Source: Daedaleopsis sinensis (lineage: Eukaryota; Basidiomycota; Agaricomycetes; Polyporales; Polyporaceae). From it: 64,000 nt of DNA. Under the pieces are notes generated by a model. The model saw nothing but the letters and a program-made list of their open reading frames with translations. It made no database searches and had not been told where the DNA came from. Position numbers and translations under genes: made by a program. The first letter of the stretch is position 1; every line of letters begins with the position of its first letter. The DNA is taken from NCBI GenBank assembly GCA_033807695.1, contig CM066308.1:2852001-2916000 (forward strand), in the 5' to 3' direction. Shown here one piece after another: positions 23,253 to 35,775 of the stretch.

Positions 23253-24755
23253 GGCGAAGAAGTGCTGCAAAGAGTGTTTAGAAAAGGAGAAGGCAGCGCG
23301 GCGAGGGAGGAAGACGAAAAGCGAGAAGGGCACGCCCGCGTGTGCGCCGATATATATGTGCGATCTTAACAAGAAGGTTCGGAAAACGTGGATAGGCGCA
23401 GACAACCTCACCTGAGTTCGACTTCGTGTCAGCCCAAACGGTCTATTGTCTGTGCCACTGCCACCGAGGGGCCGGGCGTGCTAGTGCGCCCGCTGATGGC
23501 TTCACAAGTCTAGAGATCTGGGTGTGATCAGTGCCACCCTTTACCCTGAGCAGACGGAATGAGATGATGACTTCACTCACCGTTTGGCGGCACAATGGCG
23601 ATGGTGGATCTGTCGAGAGAACAGGGGCAGCACGCTGTCAGGATATATGCAGCACTGCGTCGAGAACGTCTTGGATCCTCAGACCTTGTGCAAGAACCTT
23701 TTATGTCGAGGCACCACCTGTGCTACCTTGATGATGAGTATGCTTTCCGAATCCAGTCAAAGATGATGCTGCGGGTCGAGCGGATCTGCACTGGCAGCGA
23801 CTATTGAGTTAGCACTGTCTAACGGGAGCAGTTGCAGCAACGGTCGCCAGGAGGAGGAGTGCGAGACTCGGTAGTTCTTCCCGAGTCTTATAGCACGGTT
23901 CCGCCCTGTTCGCAGCCCACCTCGCACGAGCACCGCGGGTCTTGTGCGCGGGGGGCCGCGCACCAGAACGTCGAACAATGTCTCTGCCCAGCTTAGTCAT
24001 GAACGAGTTTATTGGGATCCGCGCGCGGGCCTTTTGTTGTTGGTGCGCCTGAGCGTCGCCCGGGACCGGCTCGCGAGATTTGTCGAGCGGACATGGGGCG
24101 ATCGAAGTGCGACAAAACAATAAGATCGGGCATCGCGCTCGAAGGGGCAGCCCACGTTTCAAAGACAATTGCAAGCGACACCAAATGAAGGACGGGAGCT
24201 CGTAGGAGCCATCTGATGAGCGTGGAGGTTTGCTGGCCTGCAGAGACTCGGGGAGGACCGCGGTCTTGTCTGTCTTCGCGAAGGAGAGATCAACAGCCTG
24301 ATTGACAAGTTGGACTTGGAGGACAAGAACGTACTGCTCAATATGGCAAGGTCCCCCAGCAGGGTCCCCCCTGGTGTTCCTCGTCAGAACGTCATCCAGC
24401 GCTCCCGCTCGTGCGGTCCGATCCTCCGGGACGGACCCACCATCTTTTCGTCGAGAGAAATCTGCGTGCAGCAAGCCCTAAGTAAAGAATCGATGATGTA
24501 TCGTTTGAAAGGACTTACTCGTGTGCATACGGCTCTGGTCGACGAACATCTAGACTGCCGGGCATATAAGAGGTGGTGTTTGACATTGAACTGGTAGATT
24601 GTTACAAATAGATTACACGCGCTGCATCATACCTCACTCCAATAAACATACACCCATACACTGTCATACTAGACCCGAAGGCGACGTAGGGTAATAAGGC
24701 CACAGGCCCCGAGTCCAGGTATACGTCGTAACGATCGTCAAAGTAGTGCAGGAGA
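23253..24755. other. Intergenic region, no supported gene
   Basis: 1.5 kb upstream of the CCCH gene and downstream of the RING gene. One minus-strand open frame of 221 codons (23809-24474) has no recognised motif and no clear splice pattern, so it is not called. Confidence 0.45.
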
Positions 24756-26221
24756 TCACGGTGAAGGCGGAGAGTCGGCCTCCTGTTCGGGGCTCTGGAG
24801 GAGCGGCGTCCGTTCGTCCGAGGTCACAGATGGCGCTGGTACTCGCGAAGACGAGGGGGCGGGGGAATGGTCATGATCAACACCCTCTGGCGGAGATGCA
24901 CTGTGCGTAGTCGGTGGAGGATGCGGCTGCGTCACATCCGCCTTGCAGATGGGACACTGCGATGCACACGCTTCAGTCATGATCAGGAGAGCAAGCGTTA
25001 TTGCTACGCACCAGCTTCTTCTTGTTAATCAACCACTCGTCGACCTCGTCAATATGGAAGAGATGGTAGCATGGGAGCTCCCGGACGCGGTCGCCCTTCA
25101 CGAACATCTCCAGACAGATCGCGCATTCCATCTGCTCCTCGACCCATGCCGGCAAAGGCTGGCAATGGGAGGTCGATGCTTGTGCAGCCTCGGAGCCTTG
25201 TTCTAGGTCCGTCTCGCCCGACGCAGAAGCAGGGGGGTTGGAAGGCGAGGAGGGCTCGTGCTTTTCCCAACCGTTGCCTGTCCACACTCGCCACGGGAAG
25301 TTGTGAACTACGCTCTCCGGCGCTCTGTCGCGTTGTGCTGCACGTGCTGCACGCACCCGGTGGATTAGGAGGGTGATGAACGTAAGCAAAGAGGGCAAAA
25401 GGAGGATGATGATGAAGGTGATGATCGGACTAATAGGACATTAGAATGACATCATGGTGCATTAGACGAGGCTGAACTCACGAATACCACTCCCATGCGG
25501 AATATTCGGTGCTGATGAGCAACGAGAGTGTCTTGAGTCCATTATGAGTGGTGTTCGAGCTGCCGATCATGGACGACAACTGAACAAAGTCCCAGTACTT
25601 GATGTACGTCGCGGCGATCATGACATCTGAAGAGTCTCCTGCACATGGTAGATACAAGTGAGAACGACGAAGAGTGAGATGCACAAGGGGTAACGCACTC
25701 TCGCTGAACATGTTGAGCAATGCATCCGGGTTGTCCCTATCTCCACCGACTACAACAGCCTTCGCTCCGAGCCTCTGCGCCTGGCGCGCCTTCTCGACAA
25801 ACGGACATCCGCCTCTCTGTACCAGCGCAATCCAGGTGTCGGTGCTCTCCGGTTCGTTTGGCCCACTGACGCAGAGATCCGGACAGCCGTAGACGGGGTT
25901 GGCCTCAAAAGGATATCTGCGCTCGGTCACGTTGCCGGGATCGAGAGGACAAGGGGCAGTGAACGACGAGAGGGGGATCACATATCCGAGGAGAGGGTCT
26001 GAGAGCTCCGCGCCGAAGGATGCTGGACGAGCTGGGAAGGTGATGGACGGGGTGCGGTCGACGATGGAGACGGAACCATCAGAGGCCCACGCCCAGCCCC
26101 AGAACCAGCTGCCGTCGTCGCGAGAGTTGGGCGAGAACTTGCGGAGCCAGTCGACGGGGTGTGGGGCGGCGTAGGGGACGAGGGCAGTGGAGAGAGCGAG
26201 GACGAGGAGGACGTTGATCAT
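24756..26221 (-). CDS. PA-TM-RING E3 ubiquitin ligase
   Basis: A membrane protein of the endomembrane system. The start at 26221 gives a signal peptide (MINVLLVLALSTALVPYA). A protease-associated lumenal domain follows, with IALVQRGGCPFVEKARQAQRLGAKAVVVG as its core and MIAATYIKYWDF near its end. A transmembrane segment (PIITFIIILLLPSLLTFITLL) leads into the cytosolic part with the RING-H2 finger: CAIC, then ELPCYHLFH, DEWL, and CPIC after an intron. This is the architecture of RNF13/GRAIL-type and fungal Tul1-like ligases, which ubiquitinate membrane cargo in endosomes or vacuoles. The acidic C-terminus ends in TPLLQSPEQEADSPPSP; the TPLLQ element resembles dileucine sorting signals. Four or more exons join in frame. 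Confidence 0.88.
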
Positions 26222-27066
26222 GGAGAGAGTAAAGAGGCCCACAGATCGTTGGTCCCGGCGTATGATACTTATGCGCGTCTCTTGCCTTTTTGAGCACAAC
26301 GGCCCAGAACCGTACGTGCGACTCGTTTCATAATTTTCATTCAGGATTCAGAATCAGTTTTGCTGCCCTGTGGCTGCCGGTGAGTTGCTATTACATACAC
26401 ACAGGCCAAACACAGGCTAATGACCATGTTATATGTTGCGTCGTTACAAGCAGAAACTTATATGTTCTCTTCGATTCTTTCGCAAGTCCTACCATCGCCC
26501 GTGAGCAGCCGACCTAGCGAAGACGAACAGGACTGCGGCTTCGGGATCAATTGCGTTCAAGCAAAACTGTACGAGCGAGTGCGGTGGACGTCTTCGACTA
26601 TTCACGAACAGTACATCTTGCCTAGGTGCATCTTGCGCTACGGCGACTCTGAATCAGAGCCGCAGATGTGGCGTTGCAGGCAAGTTGCAGGTCCATTCTG
26701 CGTTGGAGGAGGCACTCCGAAACGCATGGCTCTCCCGCTCCATCTTCAAACGATTAACTATGAACCATTTCTGACCATGTCGCACTGCCGGAGTGTACTA
26801 ATCACTACCGTCTCAAATAACAGTCGGAAGTCAGAGTCTCGCATCCCGCCCATACCACACTCCTGAGGAACATCTTTCCGTCGACCGACTTGTATACCGA
26901 CTGGCAGAGCGATTTTGAATCTATAGCTCTCGCTTGTCCTCTGAGTCTCTACAGCTCGCACTCGCCAAGCCGTGCATCTACATGTGGACTTCACTGCCAT
27001 ACCTTTCCCCGACTCCCCCTCCACATGCAGCGTGTCTCTCGGCGAAGAGGAACCTCTGCTATATGC
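26222..27066. other. Intergenic region, no gene recognised
   Basis: Upstream of the RING gene (minus) and of the right M35 remnant (plus). Open frames here lack motifs. Confidence 0.5.
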
Positions 27067-27072
27067 TATAAA
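27067..27072 (+). promoter_or_regulatory. Candidate TATA box of the right M35 gene
   Basis: TATAAA lies 110 bases upstream of the ATG at 27182, in a context that fits a formerly active promoter of a secreted protease gene. Confidence 0.35.
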
Positions 27073-27181
27073 GGCCGAGGACTTCGCGAGGAAGACCACC
27101 TTCAGCAGACTCCTGAGTTGTCGATATCCCTCGCACACCCAAGTCTCTAGTCGCCGACCTAAGTACACCTATCCCTCAGCC

Positions 27182-28645
27182 ATGTTCTCCATCGCCCGAG
27201 TCGTCACCCTCGCCGTCTCTGGTGCCCTCACCCTCGCCACCCTGGCGAAGCGTGCCCTCGCTCTCGAGGTCTCCCTCAAGGGTATGCTGTCAATCTCTCT
27301 ACGTGCTTTTCGTAATAACTCATCGTTAATGACTATGCCTTATAGCTCCGACCGAGGTGCACTCGATTGACGACATCAAGGTCGGCTGCACTCAAGGTCC
27401 TCAAGTATGGCACGATCCTCGACAACCAGTTCGCGACTCGCTCGTTCTCGGTCAACAGGGACGGCAACGCCGCGAACTTCACCGGTGTCAAGCTCCAGGT
27501 AGATCTCAAGGCCGCGGGCGACTCTGCCTACGTCGTGATCCCTGACGGGAAGACTATTACGGTCGAGCACGATGGTAGGCTTTCCGTGCGACACGCGAGT
27601 ACTACTACCATATGCTGACTTGTGACGGATATAGTTGCACCCCTCTACAACTTCGAGGCGCTCGGAACGCGTGCGTTCGAGTTCGAGCCGGTGACCGCCT
27701 TCCGGTTTTTGGAGAGCAGCTCCGTGCCGAAGGTCTCGACGAAGAAGGCAATGGTCAATGTGAAGGGCGACGTCAAGAGGCGCGAGCTCAAGACGGTCGC
27801 GAAGCGTGCTCACACAGTCTGCTCAGACAAGACCAAAGGCGACGTTATCTCGGCGAGGTGAGCCTCTATCTCCAAGTCTCCGCCTCCGTGTGTGGATGGC
27901 TGACCGGGGCGGCATTGTCTAAGCTACAAGGAGGGCCAGTCGTTTGCGTCCATAGCGGCCGACTATGTCTCCAAGGACGGTGCGGCCGATGACAAGCTCT
28001 TAAAGTCTTATTTCAGTACGGGCTCGGTGTGTAATTAATCTCCTCCGAACCGCGCTCTCGAGGACTTACTTATACTCGTATACAGCCTGATCAGGTTCTA
28101 AAGTGCTCAACGTGAGTGCCGCACTGATACATCTCGCGCCTTCGAGTACTCACTTCACTTCCCAAAACAGGGTGTCGCGAAGGAGAGCTCGAGCGACCGC
28201 ACTCTCAACTGCGACGAACCTCACAACAATGCGAGGGAGGCGTCATCGCTTATACCCTGACCAAGACCACCGACATCTAGTGTAACCCCTTCTGACCTAC
28301 TCAACACGCGCTTGGCAGTATTGATCTGCCCCGTATAGATTCTGCGACATCTTCTACGAGGAGGTCGAGAGAGGTCGAGACGAAGGAGCTCTGCGGGAGC
28401 GCCACCGTCAACGACCGCAAGATCCGGGGCGGCACGACGCTCCACGAGCTCAGTCATACCGTCGCAGGCACCGACGACGTCCGAGGGTACGGCTGCGAAG
28501 ATAACATGGATCTGAGCCCTGACCAGGCTCTCATCAACGCCGACAACTACAACGTATGTCTCGCAGACTCAGGTGCTCCACTACCATATGTGACTTGCGC
28601 TAACGTCTGTACCCGTTACAGTGCTTCGCCACGCAGGTGTACTAG
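27182..28645 (+). pseudogene. M35 (deuterolysin-type) metalloprotease, right copy, decayed
   Basis: The first exon is intact, with a signal peptide (MFSIARVVTLAVSGALTLAT), so the ancestor was secreted. Later exons encode HSIDDIKVAAL, LYNFEALGTRAFEFEPVTAF, ASYKEGQSFASIAADYVSKD, the zinc motif LHELSHTVAGTDD (HExxH plus the GTxD aspartate) and LSPDQALINADNYN. Several lesions separate these parts: the PDQVL exon is one base short compared with the left copy and shifts the frame; the YFCDIFYEE exon joins to the previous one through a stop codon; an eight-base tandem duplication disrupts the segment after YEEV; and a TAG stop replaces Gln five codons before the expected Cys end. The catalytic motif thus survives in a broken gene. 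It is followed by FunK1 C on the same strand. Confidence 0.8.
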
Positions 28646-29096
28646 AATACCAAGCTTGCTAAGCGGCGGTGTGTGGAGCATCGGTTGTGACCTATTGATT
28701 AGGTTATAGGCCGCGCACTGTACATATCCCACGCATATTTCTTCTTGTAGTTCCAAATCGACCACAAGTCGACCCTCTGGTCGCTCACTCTAGTCATAAA
28801 CTATTGTAACACCGTTTTGCGGGTTGTCTGGACGTCCACTTTACACGCGATGTATCAATCTGCCACTAGCATTAGTGGTGAGGTTGAACCGAACATTTGA
28901 CCGACGCGCACTCCCATCCCTCCCCGCCCAAATCGGAGTACTGAGCGCCGCCGCGGCAGCGCGCCGAGCACTGTGTGTTCGTACTATTGAACATACCTCT
29001 GTTTGCACAACAGCGGCACCTATGTGGTTGGCCATGGCATAGTAGTAGTAGTTTCCTAGCGGTAGGTGGCAAACTTACATGAAGACATGCTACGAA
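28646..29096. other. Spacer between the M35 remnant and FunK1 C
   Basis: No gene is recognised. A perfect hairpin CCACTAGCATTAGTGG lies at about 28863-28878. Confidence 0.5.
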
Positions 29097-29219
29097 ATCG
29101 CCCTCCAAATTCCCGCGCTAGTCACGTGGGGTACACAACAACGCAACTACCAAGCGCTTACTTGGAACTCTCCCTCATCTTCTCCAATTCTCCGGCCTTA
29201 CTGTGGCGAGAGGACTAAC

Positions 29220-31831
29220 ATGATTCAACTCGCAGTTAGCATGGATTCTCCCGTGTACGATGCTGCAATGGCTCTCGACCAAACTTTGTCACACACGCAC
29301 GGACTTGAACCGCGAAGAGCAAAGTCAAGGAACAAGCACCATGTTCAGGACTCGAGGAAGTATACTATTGGGCCTATCCCCCCCGTTAACTTCATCTACG
29401 AGCTACTACCTGTGCGTGGTGCGACCGACGCAATGCTCAGTTCCAGAGACGCATTTCGAACGGTGCCAGAGAGCGCACGTTTGGTTTCCGAGATATCTGA
29501 GCCACTGGTATGGGTCGTTGCTATCACTGCAGTCAGTATCTGATGTCACTCCTAATAGATCACCGCAATGAACAGAAAGACCAAGCATAAGAGCCGAAGT
29601 CCGGGCTTCACCTTCGTGGATACGTCATCGAGAACGCAAAACCCCCGTGAACTTGGGTACATGAAGCCCCACATCTGCTGTTTCTCGGATGGAAATCTTT
29701 CGACTGTGAAAGAGGCACCCATATCCGCTCGGACAGAATTTGGGTACGCAGAGTTCTTCATCGAGGTCAAACCTGAACCATCCCACGACTTTTACATCGA
29801 TCCCCCTGGCGATATGTCTGAAGAGGATCGTGCCACCCATGACTTTGTCAATCACGGCGAAGACGAAGCTCTGAACAAGCTCAGAGACAGGGCTCTCGGT
29901 CAGCACATAGCCCACGTTACGGAAATTCTGGCGCGTCAACACCGCATCTTCCTGTTCACTATCTCTCTGTCCGGCTGCAATGCGCGGTTCCTTCGTTGGG
30001 ATCGTTCTGGTTGCATCGTATCCGCTTCGTTCGATATTCGCCAGGACCCAGACATCTTATGCGAATTCATATGGCGTGTCTCTCAAGCATCCGCTCTTGG
30101 TCGTGGTCACGATCCAACGGTCGAAGTGGGGTCATCGGCGGAGGAAGCCCTTTTCCGCGATGCAATAACAGAACATGTCCGGTTCCAGCTCGAGCTCGAC
30201 GGTCCGCAGCTGGAGGAAGCCGTCTCCGAGCATTACAAGCCTGGACACGTCACCGCGATGCACGTTCTCAACCACCACAAGACGGTGACAGCAGACAATG
30301 TTCGTCGTTACATTGTTTCTCGACCTGTCATATCTCCGTTGCACTTGAACGGTAGAGGCACCAGAGGATATTGGGCGCTCGATGTCTTAACGGGTCGCGT
30401 CGTCTTCCTCAAAGATACCTGGCGGTACTTCCATTCCCCTGGAGGTGAAGGCGATGTTCTCAAGTCTTTGAACGAAAAAGGTGTTCGAAATGTCCCTGTC
30501 TTCGTTTGGCACGGAGATGTACCAGATTGGATTCCAGATACCGAGCGTTATATGACCAGTGAGTCAGGCTGCTATTCCCACATCTGGTGAACGATACCAC
30601 TCATTGTGTTATTCACAGATAACGAGTTCCAGGCTACGATGACCAGCGAGTTCTGCGCAGACGAATGGGTGTGTCCGATTAGCGGAAAGCGCAATCGCGT
30701 CAGCAAGCAGCATCACTATCGGCTCGTGGTTGGCACAGTGGGCTACGGCCTGAAGCGATTCCGAGGAACAGAGGAGCTCCTGCATACGACATATGACGTC
30801 TTTCATGGTCAGCATGTGTTCAGATATAGTCGAAGACAAATCGCTGACAGCAGATGGTCGTTGTTTTATCAAGCGATGAGGGACGCGCATGACAAAGCCT
30901 CGTATCTTCACCGAGATATCAGCCTTGCGAACATTGTGATGGTCAGAGAACACGGGAGCGCAGTCAGACGAGGATATCTTATCGACTGGGATGCATCAAG
31001 TCCGGTTGACGACTCTGACCAGGCCGTGGATATCGGGCCTGCTGTGAGTAATTGTACGGATGTTTACGTCTTGTTCTGTTACTCACTAACGAGTTGTACT
31101 AGGGCACATGGCTGTTCATGTCGGCCAGAATGCTGGACTACGGCGGGCTAGAAAGGTTCCATGTGCTGCAAGACGACATGGACTCGCTGCTATATGTCGT
31201 CGTATTCTGCAGCATGCTCTGGCTCCCGCATGATACTTCCAAAGAAGAACTCGAACTAGCGATCAAGATGATGTTCGAACACGAGGAGTTCTTCATCGAT
31301 CGATGGTGCGGCGGACACGGCAAGAGTCTCAATGCTCATTACCGACGATTCACCGAGGAGTTCGATTGGAAGTCGCCTGGACTGGGCGAGTGGATCAACA
31401 CCGTCTTGAACTATCATCGGCCTCCTCGAGAGCTCCTTGCAGAACTATACGACCGATGGGATGATCCTCAATATCTGGACGACTACTGGGGTGAATTCCT
31501 CAAGACACACGAACTTGCACGCGATGATCGGGTTGTCCACGATCATCCTCGCTCGACAGGCCAGCCAAGAGCCCACCATCCATCCTCTCACTCGACTGAA
31601 GCTCTCTCGTTCAAATTGGGAAAGTGTGCCTCCATTGATCGCGATGCGGTGGCCGATATGCCTGCCAACAAGAGACCTCGAGTTGTGGCTGCATCCACCA
31701 CTATAGTTGCAGGTCCACTTCGCCGCAGTCAGCGAATCCTTGAGCGCAAGGAGTCGGCCGCCTCACAGCCAGCAACTAAGCAATCCTCGACGCGAACGAC
31801 ACGGCGCACTTCTCGACGATCTCGTAAGTAA
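29220..31831 (+). CDS. FunK1-family protein kinase C
   Basis: Five exons (29220-29507, 29559-30558, 30619-30807, 30874-31043, 31103-31831) join in frame to 791 residues. The sequence follows kinase B almost exactly in exon 2, with the same VVFLKDTWR, HRDISLANIVMV and GYLIDWDASSP motifs, so the kinase core should fold normally. Its C-terminal tail differs from B and D: it has an extra Phe-Lys in the LSFKLGK segment and lacks three residues near the basic end (RRTSRRSRK). The start at 29220 is shared with D; a second in-frame ATG lies at 29241. The gene sits 0.6 kb downstream of the M35 remnant and 0.7 kb upstream of D, all on the plus strand. Function of FunK1 kinases is not established. Confidence 0.93.
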
Positions 31832-32398
31832 ATCTTTACCTAGGTTCAATATTGTCACATCCCTTCGTTACCCGCTGTGCGCTCGCTACTATACTATGAT
31901 CTCGCTGTATATTAGTCTCGATTGGGAGTTTATATAACATGTTGGAAATTTGGCGAATTATGGTGATTGTGGGAGGTTAAAGTTGTCATATGATGAATAT
32001 ATCCGAGATCTACTATTCGTGTCGTACGTATCGTGGTCGCGTGAGCATTGGATTGATACATCCTCGACGGCAGTATGATAGGTTGGCCCTCAGGCCTCGG
32101 CCTCAGGTCATGTTCAGGTCCATGCATGTAAGTCGTAGATGCGCCAAGATCACGCCTGAACTCTTGTGCTACGATGACTACTAGGTGCGTACCGGATGAT
32201 CCTTCCCAGGACCGATGTTCCTACCAGCACGGGCCACCTTACTCCTCAGGTTGGAGACCTGAGAGGCCTGATCCTGCTGCTGGATCCTGCTGGATCCTGC
32301 CCAGGGCATGTAGGTAAGGGTGACAATATTTTCCTTATGCTGGGCAGCCTTTTGGCCGATACGCGGCCCAAAGCGGTCCGTCATGACCAATTTGCCAC
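31832..32398. other. Spacer between FunK1 C and D
   Basis: The first 150 bases are 3' flank shared with FunK1 B. The rest is unique in the window and contains small repeats (CTGGATCCTG twice near 32280) and an inverted repeat CTCAGGT/ACCTGAG near 32250. No gene is seen. Confidence 0.5.
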
Positions 32399-32524
32399 CA
32401 AATCGCCCTCCAAATTCCCACGCCACTCACGGAGGGTATACAACAACGCAACTACCAAGCGCTTACTTGGAACTCTCTCTCATCTTCTCCAAATCTCCGA
32501 ATTAACTGTGGCGAGAGGACTAAC

Positions 32525-35142
32525 ATGATTCAACTCCCATCTAGCATGGCTTCTCCTGTGTACGATGCACCAATGGCTCTCGACCAAACTTTGTCACACA
32601 CACACGGACTTGAACCGCGAAGAGCGAAGTCAAGGAACAAGCACCATGTTCAGGACTCGAGGAAGTATACTATTGGACCTATCCCCGCTGTTGACTTCAT
32701 CAACGAACTACTGCCTGTGCGTGGTGCGACCGACCGTGACGCAATGCTCAGTTCCAGAGACGCATTTCGAACGGTGCCAGAGCTTGCTTGTTCGGTTTCC
32801 GAGATATCTGAGCCACTGGTATGGGTCGTTGCTATCACTGCAGTCAGTATCTGATGTCACTCCTAATAGATCACCGCAATGAACAGAAAGACCAAGCATA
32901 AGAGCCGAAGTCCGGGCTTCACCTTCGTGGATACGTCATCGAGAACGCAAAACCCCCGTGAACTTGGGTACATGAAGCCCCACATCTGCTGTTTTTCGGA
33001 TGGAAATCTTTCGACTGTGAAAGAGGCACCCATATCCGCTCGTACGGAATTTGGGTACGCAGAGTTCTTCATCGAGGTTAAACCTGACCCATCCCACGAC
33101 TTTTACATCGATCCCCATGGCGATATGTCTGAAGAGGATCGCGCCTCCCATGACTTTGTCAATCGCGGCGAAGATGAAGCTCTGAACAAGCTCAGAGATA
33201 GGGCTCTCGGTCAGCACATAGCCCACGTCACGGAAATTCTGGCGCGTCAGCACCGCGTTTTCCTGTTCACTATCTCTTTGTCCGGCTGCAAAGCGCGGTT
33301 TCTTCGTTGGGATCGCTCCGGCTGCCTCGTGTCCGCTTCTTTCGACATTCGCCACGAATCACATATTCTATGCGAATTTTTATGGCGCTTCTCCCGGACA
33401 TCCGCTCTTGGTCGTGGTCACGATCCAACGGTCGAAGTGGGGTCATCGGCGGAGGAAGTCCTTTTCCGCGATGCAATTACAGAGCATGTGCGGTTCCAGC
33501 TCGAGCTCGACGGTCCGCAGCTGGAGGAAGCCGTCTCCGAACATTACAAGCCTGGACATGTCACCGCGATGCATGTTCTCAAACACCACCAGACCGTGAC
33601 AGCAGACAATGTTCGTCGTTACATTGTTTCTCGACCTGTCATATCTCCGTTGCACTTGAACGGTAGAGGCACCAGAGGATATTGGGCGCTCGAGGTCTCG
33701 ACACGTCGTGTCGTCTTCCTCAAAGATACCTGGCAGTACTACCATCCGGCTGGATGTGAAGGCGATGTTCTCAAGTCTTTGAACGATAACGGTGTTCCAA
33801 ATGTCCCCGTCTTTGTTTGGCATGGAGCTGTACCGGATTGGATTCCGGATACCGAGTGTGACTTGACCGGTGAGTTCTACTATTCCCACATCCGAAGATC
33901 AAAACCACTCACTGTGTTATGGACAGAGAACGATTTCCAGAATACGATGACCAGCGAGTTTTGCGCAGATGGGTGGGTCTGTCCAATCAATGGAAAGCGC
34001 AATCGTGTCAGCAAGCAGCAACATTATCGGCTTGTGGTTGGCACAGTGGGCTACGGCCTGAAGCGATTTCGAGGAACGGAGGAGCTCCTGCATACGACAT
34101 ATGACGTCTTCCATGGTCAGGATGCGTTCTGATATGGTCGAAGACGACTCACTGACAGACGTTCTTTCAATAAGCGATGAGAGACGCGCGTGACAAGGCT
34201 GCGCGTCTTCACCGAGATATCAGCCTTGCAAACATCGTGATGGTCAGAGAACACGGGAGTGTAGTCAGACGAGGATATCTTATCGACTGGGATGCATCAA
34301 GTCCGGTGGACGACTCAGGCGAAGCCGTGGATCGTGGGCCTGCTGTAAGTAATAGTTTGTATGTTTTCGTCATGTTCTGTTACTCACCATGGTACCGATG
34401 TTAGGGTACATGGTTGTTCATGTCGGCCAAAATGCTGGACTACAACTCGCACAAAAAATGCCACTTGCTGCGAGACGACATGGACTCGCTGCTATATGTT
34501 GTCATATACTGCAGCATGCTCTGGCTCCCTCATGACACGTGCAAAGAAGAACTCGAACTAGCGATCAGGATGATGTTCGAGCACGAGGAGTTCTTCATCG
34601 ATCGATGGTGCGGCGGACAGGGCAAGAGTCTCAACGCTCACACCCGACGATTCACCGAGCGGTTCAACTGGACGTCGCCCGGACTGGGCGAGTGGATCAA
34701 CACCGCATTGGACTACAATCGGCCTCCTCCAGAGCTCGCTGTGGAATGGTACGACCGATGGGCGGATCCTCAATATCTGGACGACTATTGGGGTGAATTC
34801 CTCAAAACCCACAAACTTGAACGCGATGATCGGGTTGTTCACGACCATCCTCGCTCGACAGGCCAGCCAAGAAGAGTACGCCGTCCATCCTCCAACTCGA
34901 GTGAAGTTCTCTCGTTGGGAAAGCGCGCCTCCATCGATCGCGATGCTGTGGCCGATGTGGCTCCTGACAAGAAATCTCGAGTCGCGGTCGCATCCACCGC
35001 TGTCGTTGCAGCTCCTCCTCGCCGCAGCCAGCGAATCCGTGAGCGCAAGGAGCCGGCTGCCCCACAGCCAGCAGTCCAGCAGTCCTCCGCGCGAACGACA
35101 CGGCGCACTTCTCGTACAACCAAGCGACGATCTCGTAAATAA
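32525..35142 (+). CDS. FunK1-family protein kinase D
   Basis: Five exons (32525-32818, 32870-33869, 33927-34115, 34175-34344, 34405-35142) join in frame to 796 residues. Exon 2 is 1,000 nt and exons 3 and 4 are 189 and 170 nt, identical to B and C. It is the most diverged of the three close paralogues: for example CKARFLRWDRSGCLV and DIRHESHILCEFLWRFSR in exon 2, and LHRDISLANIVMV preceded by KAAR rather than KASY. An in-frame stop inside intron 3 (34130-34132) proves that this segment must be spliced, which supports the same intron in B and C. The tail is basic and ends in TTKRRSRK. No broken features are seen, so it is probably active. Confidence 0.93.
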
Positions 35143-35775
35143 ATATTTACCTAGGTTCATTGTCACATCCCTCACTTCCCATGTCTAACATGCTTTGTCT
35201 TCCATCTATATCCATTGCACTCGAAATTTACCCCGGCTTCCGGTATTAATCTATTTCCTCTGCGAACACATTCGAGCAGCGAGATGCAGGGGTGGCAATC
35301 AGCAAAGAAACCAAGATGCCACCTGCCGGACAGTGACAAGGCGCAGCGTCTTCTCGGGCCCAAGCAATCCCGATAGACCGCCTTGCTAACAGATGCTTGG
35401 CCGATTGCCGAGATCTGGCCTGCAGTCCTCTTTAGGATGCTGAAACTTGACATTAATGTCACAGTGGCTACTTATCAAGTGGCTATGCTGAGTACGGTAC
35501 GAGGTCTGTGTTACGTTCATCTGTTATCTAAGATAGTGTCATGCAGCGTACTTAACCTCACCGGTCACCAGTTCACCACGCATCAAATGTGGTTCAGCAT
35601 TGGCTGAGTGTATGAAGGACTTCACTGGAGGTACTTGTGCTAAAGTCCTCGGCCGATAGAGTGGCCGACGGGCTTCAAGAAGCGAGTCGGGTGCAACAGA
35701 GTCTCCGTAACAAAGGTCATTGTCAGACTACGCAAGGAACTGTTGTCGTTTATAGCAAGTGGATACGCCAACCGC
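35143..35775. other. Convergent intergenic region
   Basis: Lies between the 3' ends of FunK1 D and AMP deaminase. The first 30 bases are homologous to the 3' flank of FunK1 C. No gene is recognised. Confidence 0.5.

Larger units (their letters stand above)
29097..35175 (+). repeat. Tandem (direct) duplication of the FunK1 unit
   Basis: Two direct copies, about 29097-31900 and 32399-35175, are offset by roughly 3.3 kb. Both begin with the same sequence starting AATCGCCCTCCAAATTCCC, followed by about 120 bases of shared 5' flank, the whole kinase gene and the start of the 3' UTR. The spacer between them (31981-32398) is not duplicated. Confidence 0.85.

Noticed and set aside
23809..24474. 221-codon minus-strand open frame
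   Set aside because: No recognisable domain and no conserved pattern; length alone is weak evidence in GC-rich DNA.
5679..35142. Transposon origin of the FunK1/M35 duplications
   Set aside because: No transposase, reverse transcriptase, long terminal repeats or clear target-site duplications were seen; segmental duplication explains the data better.
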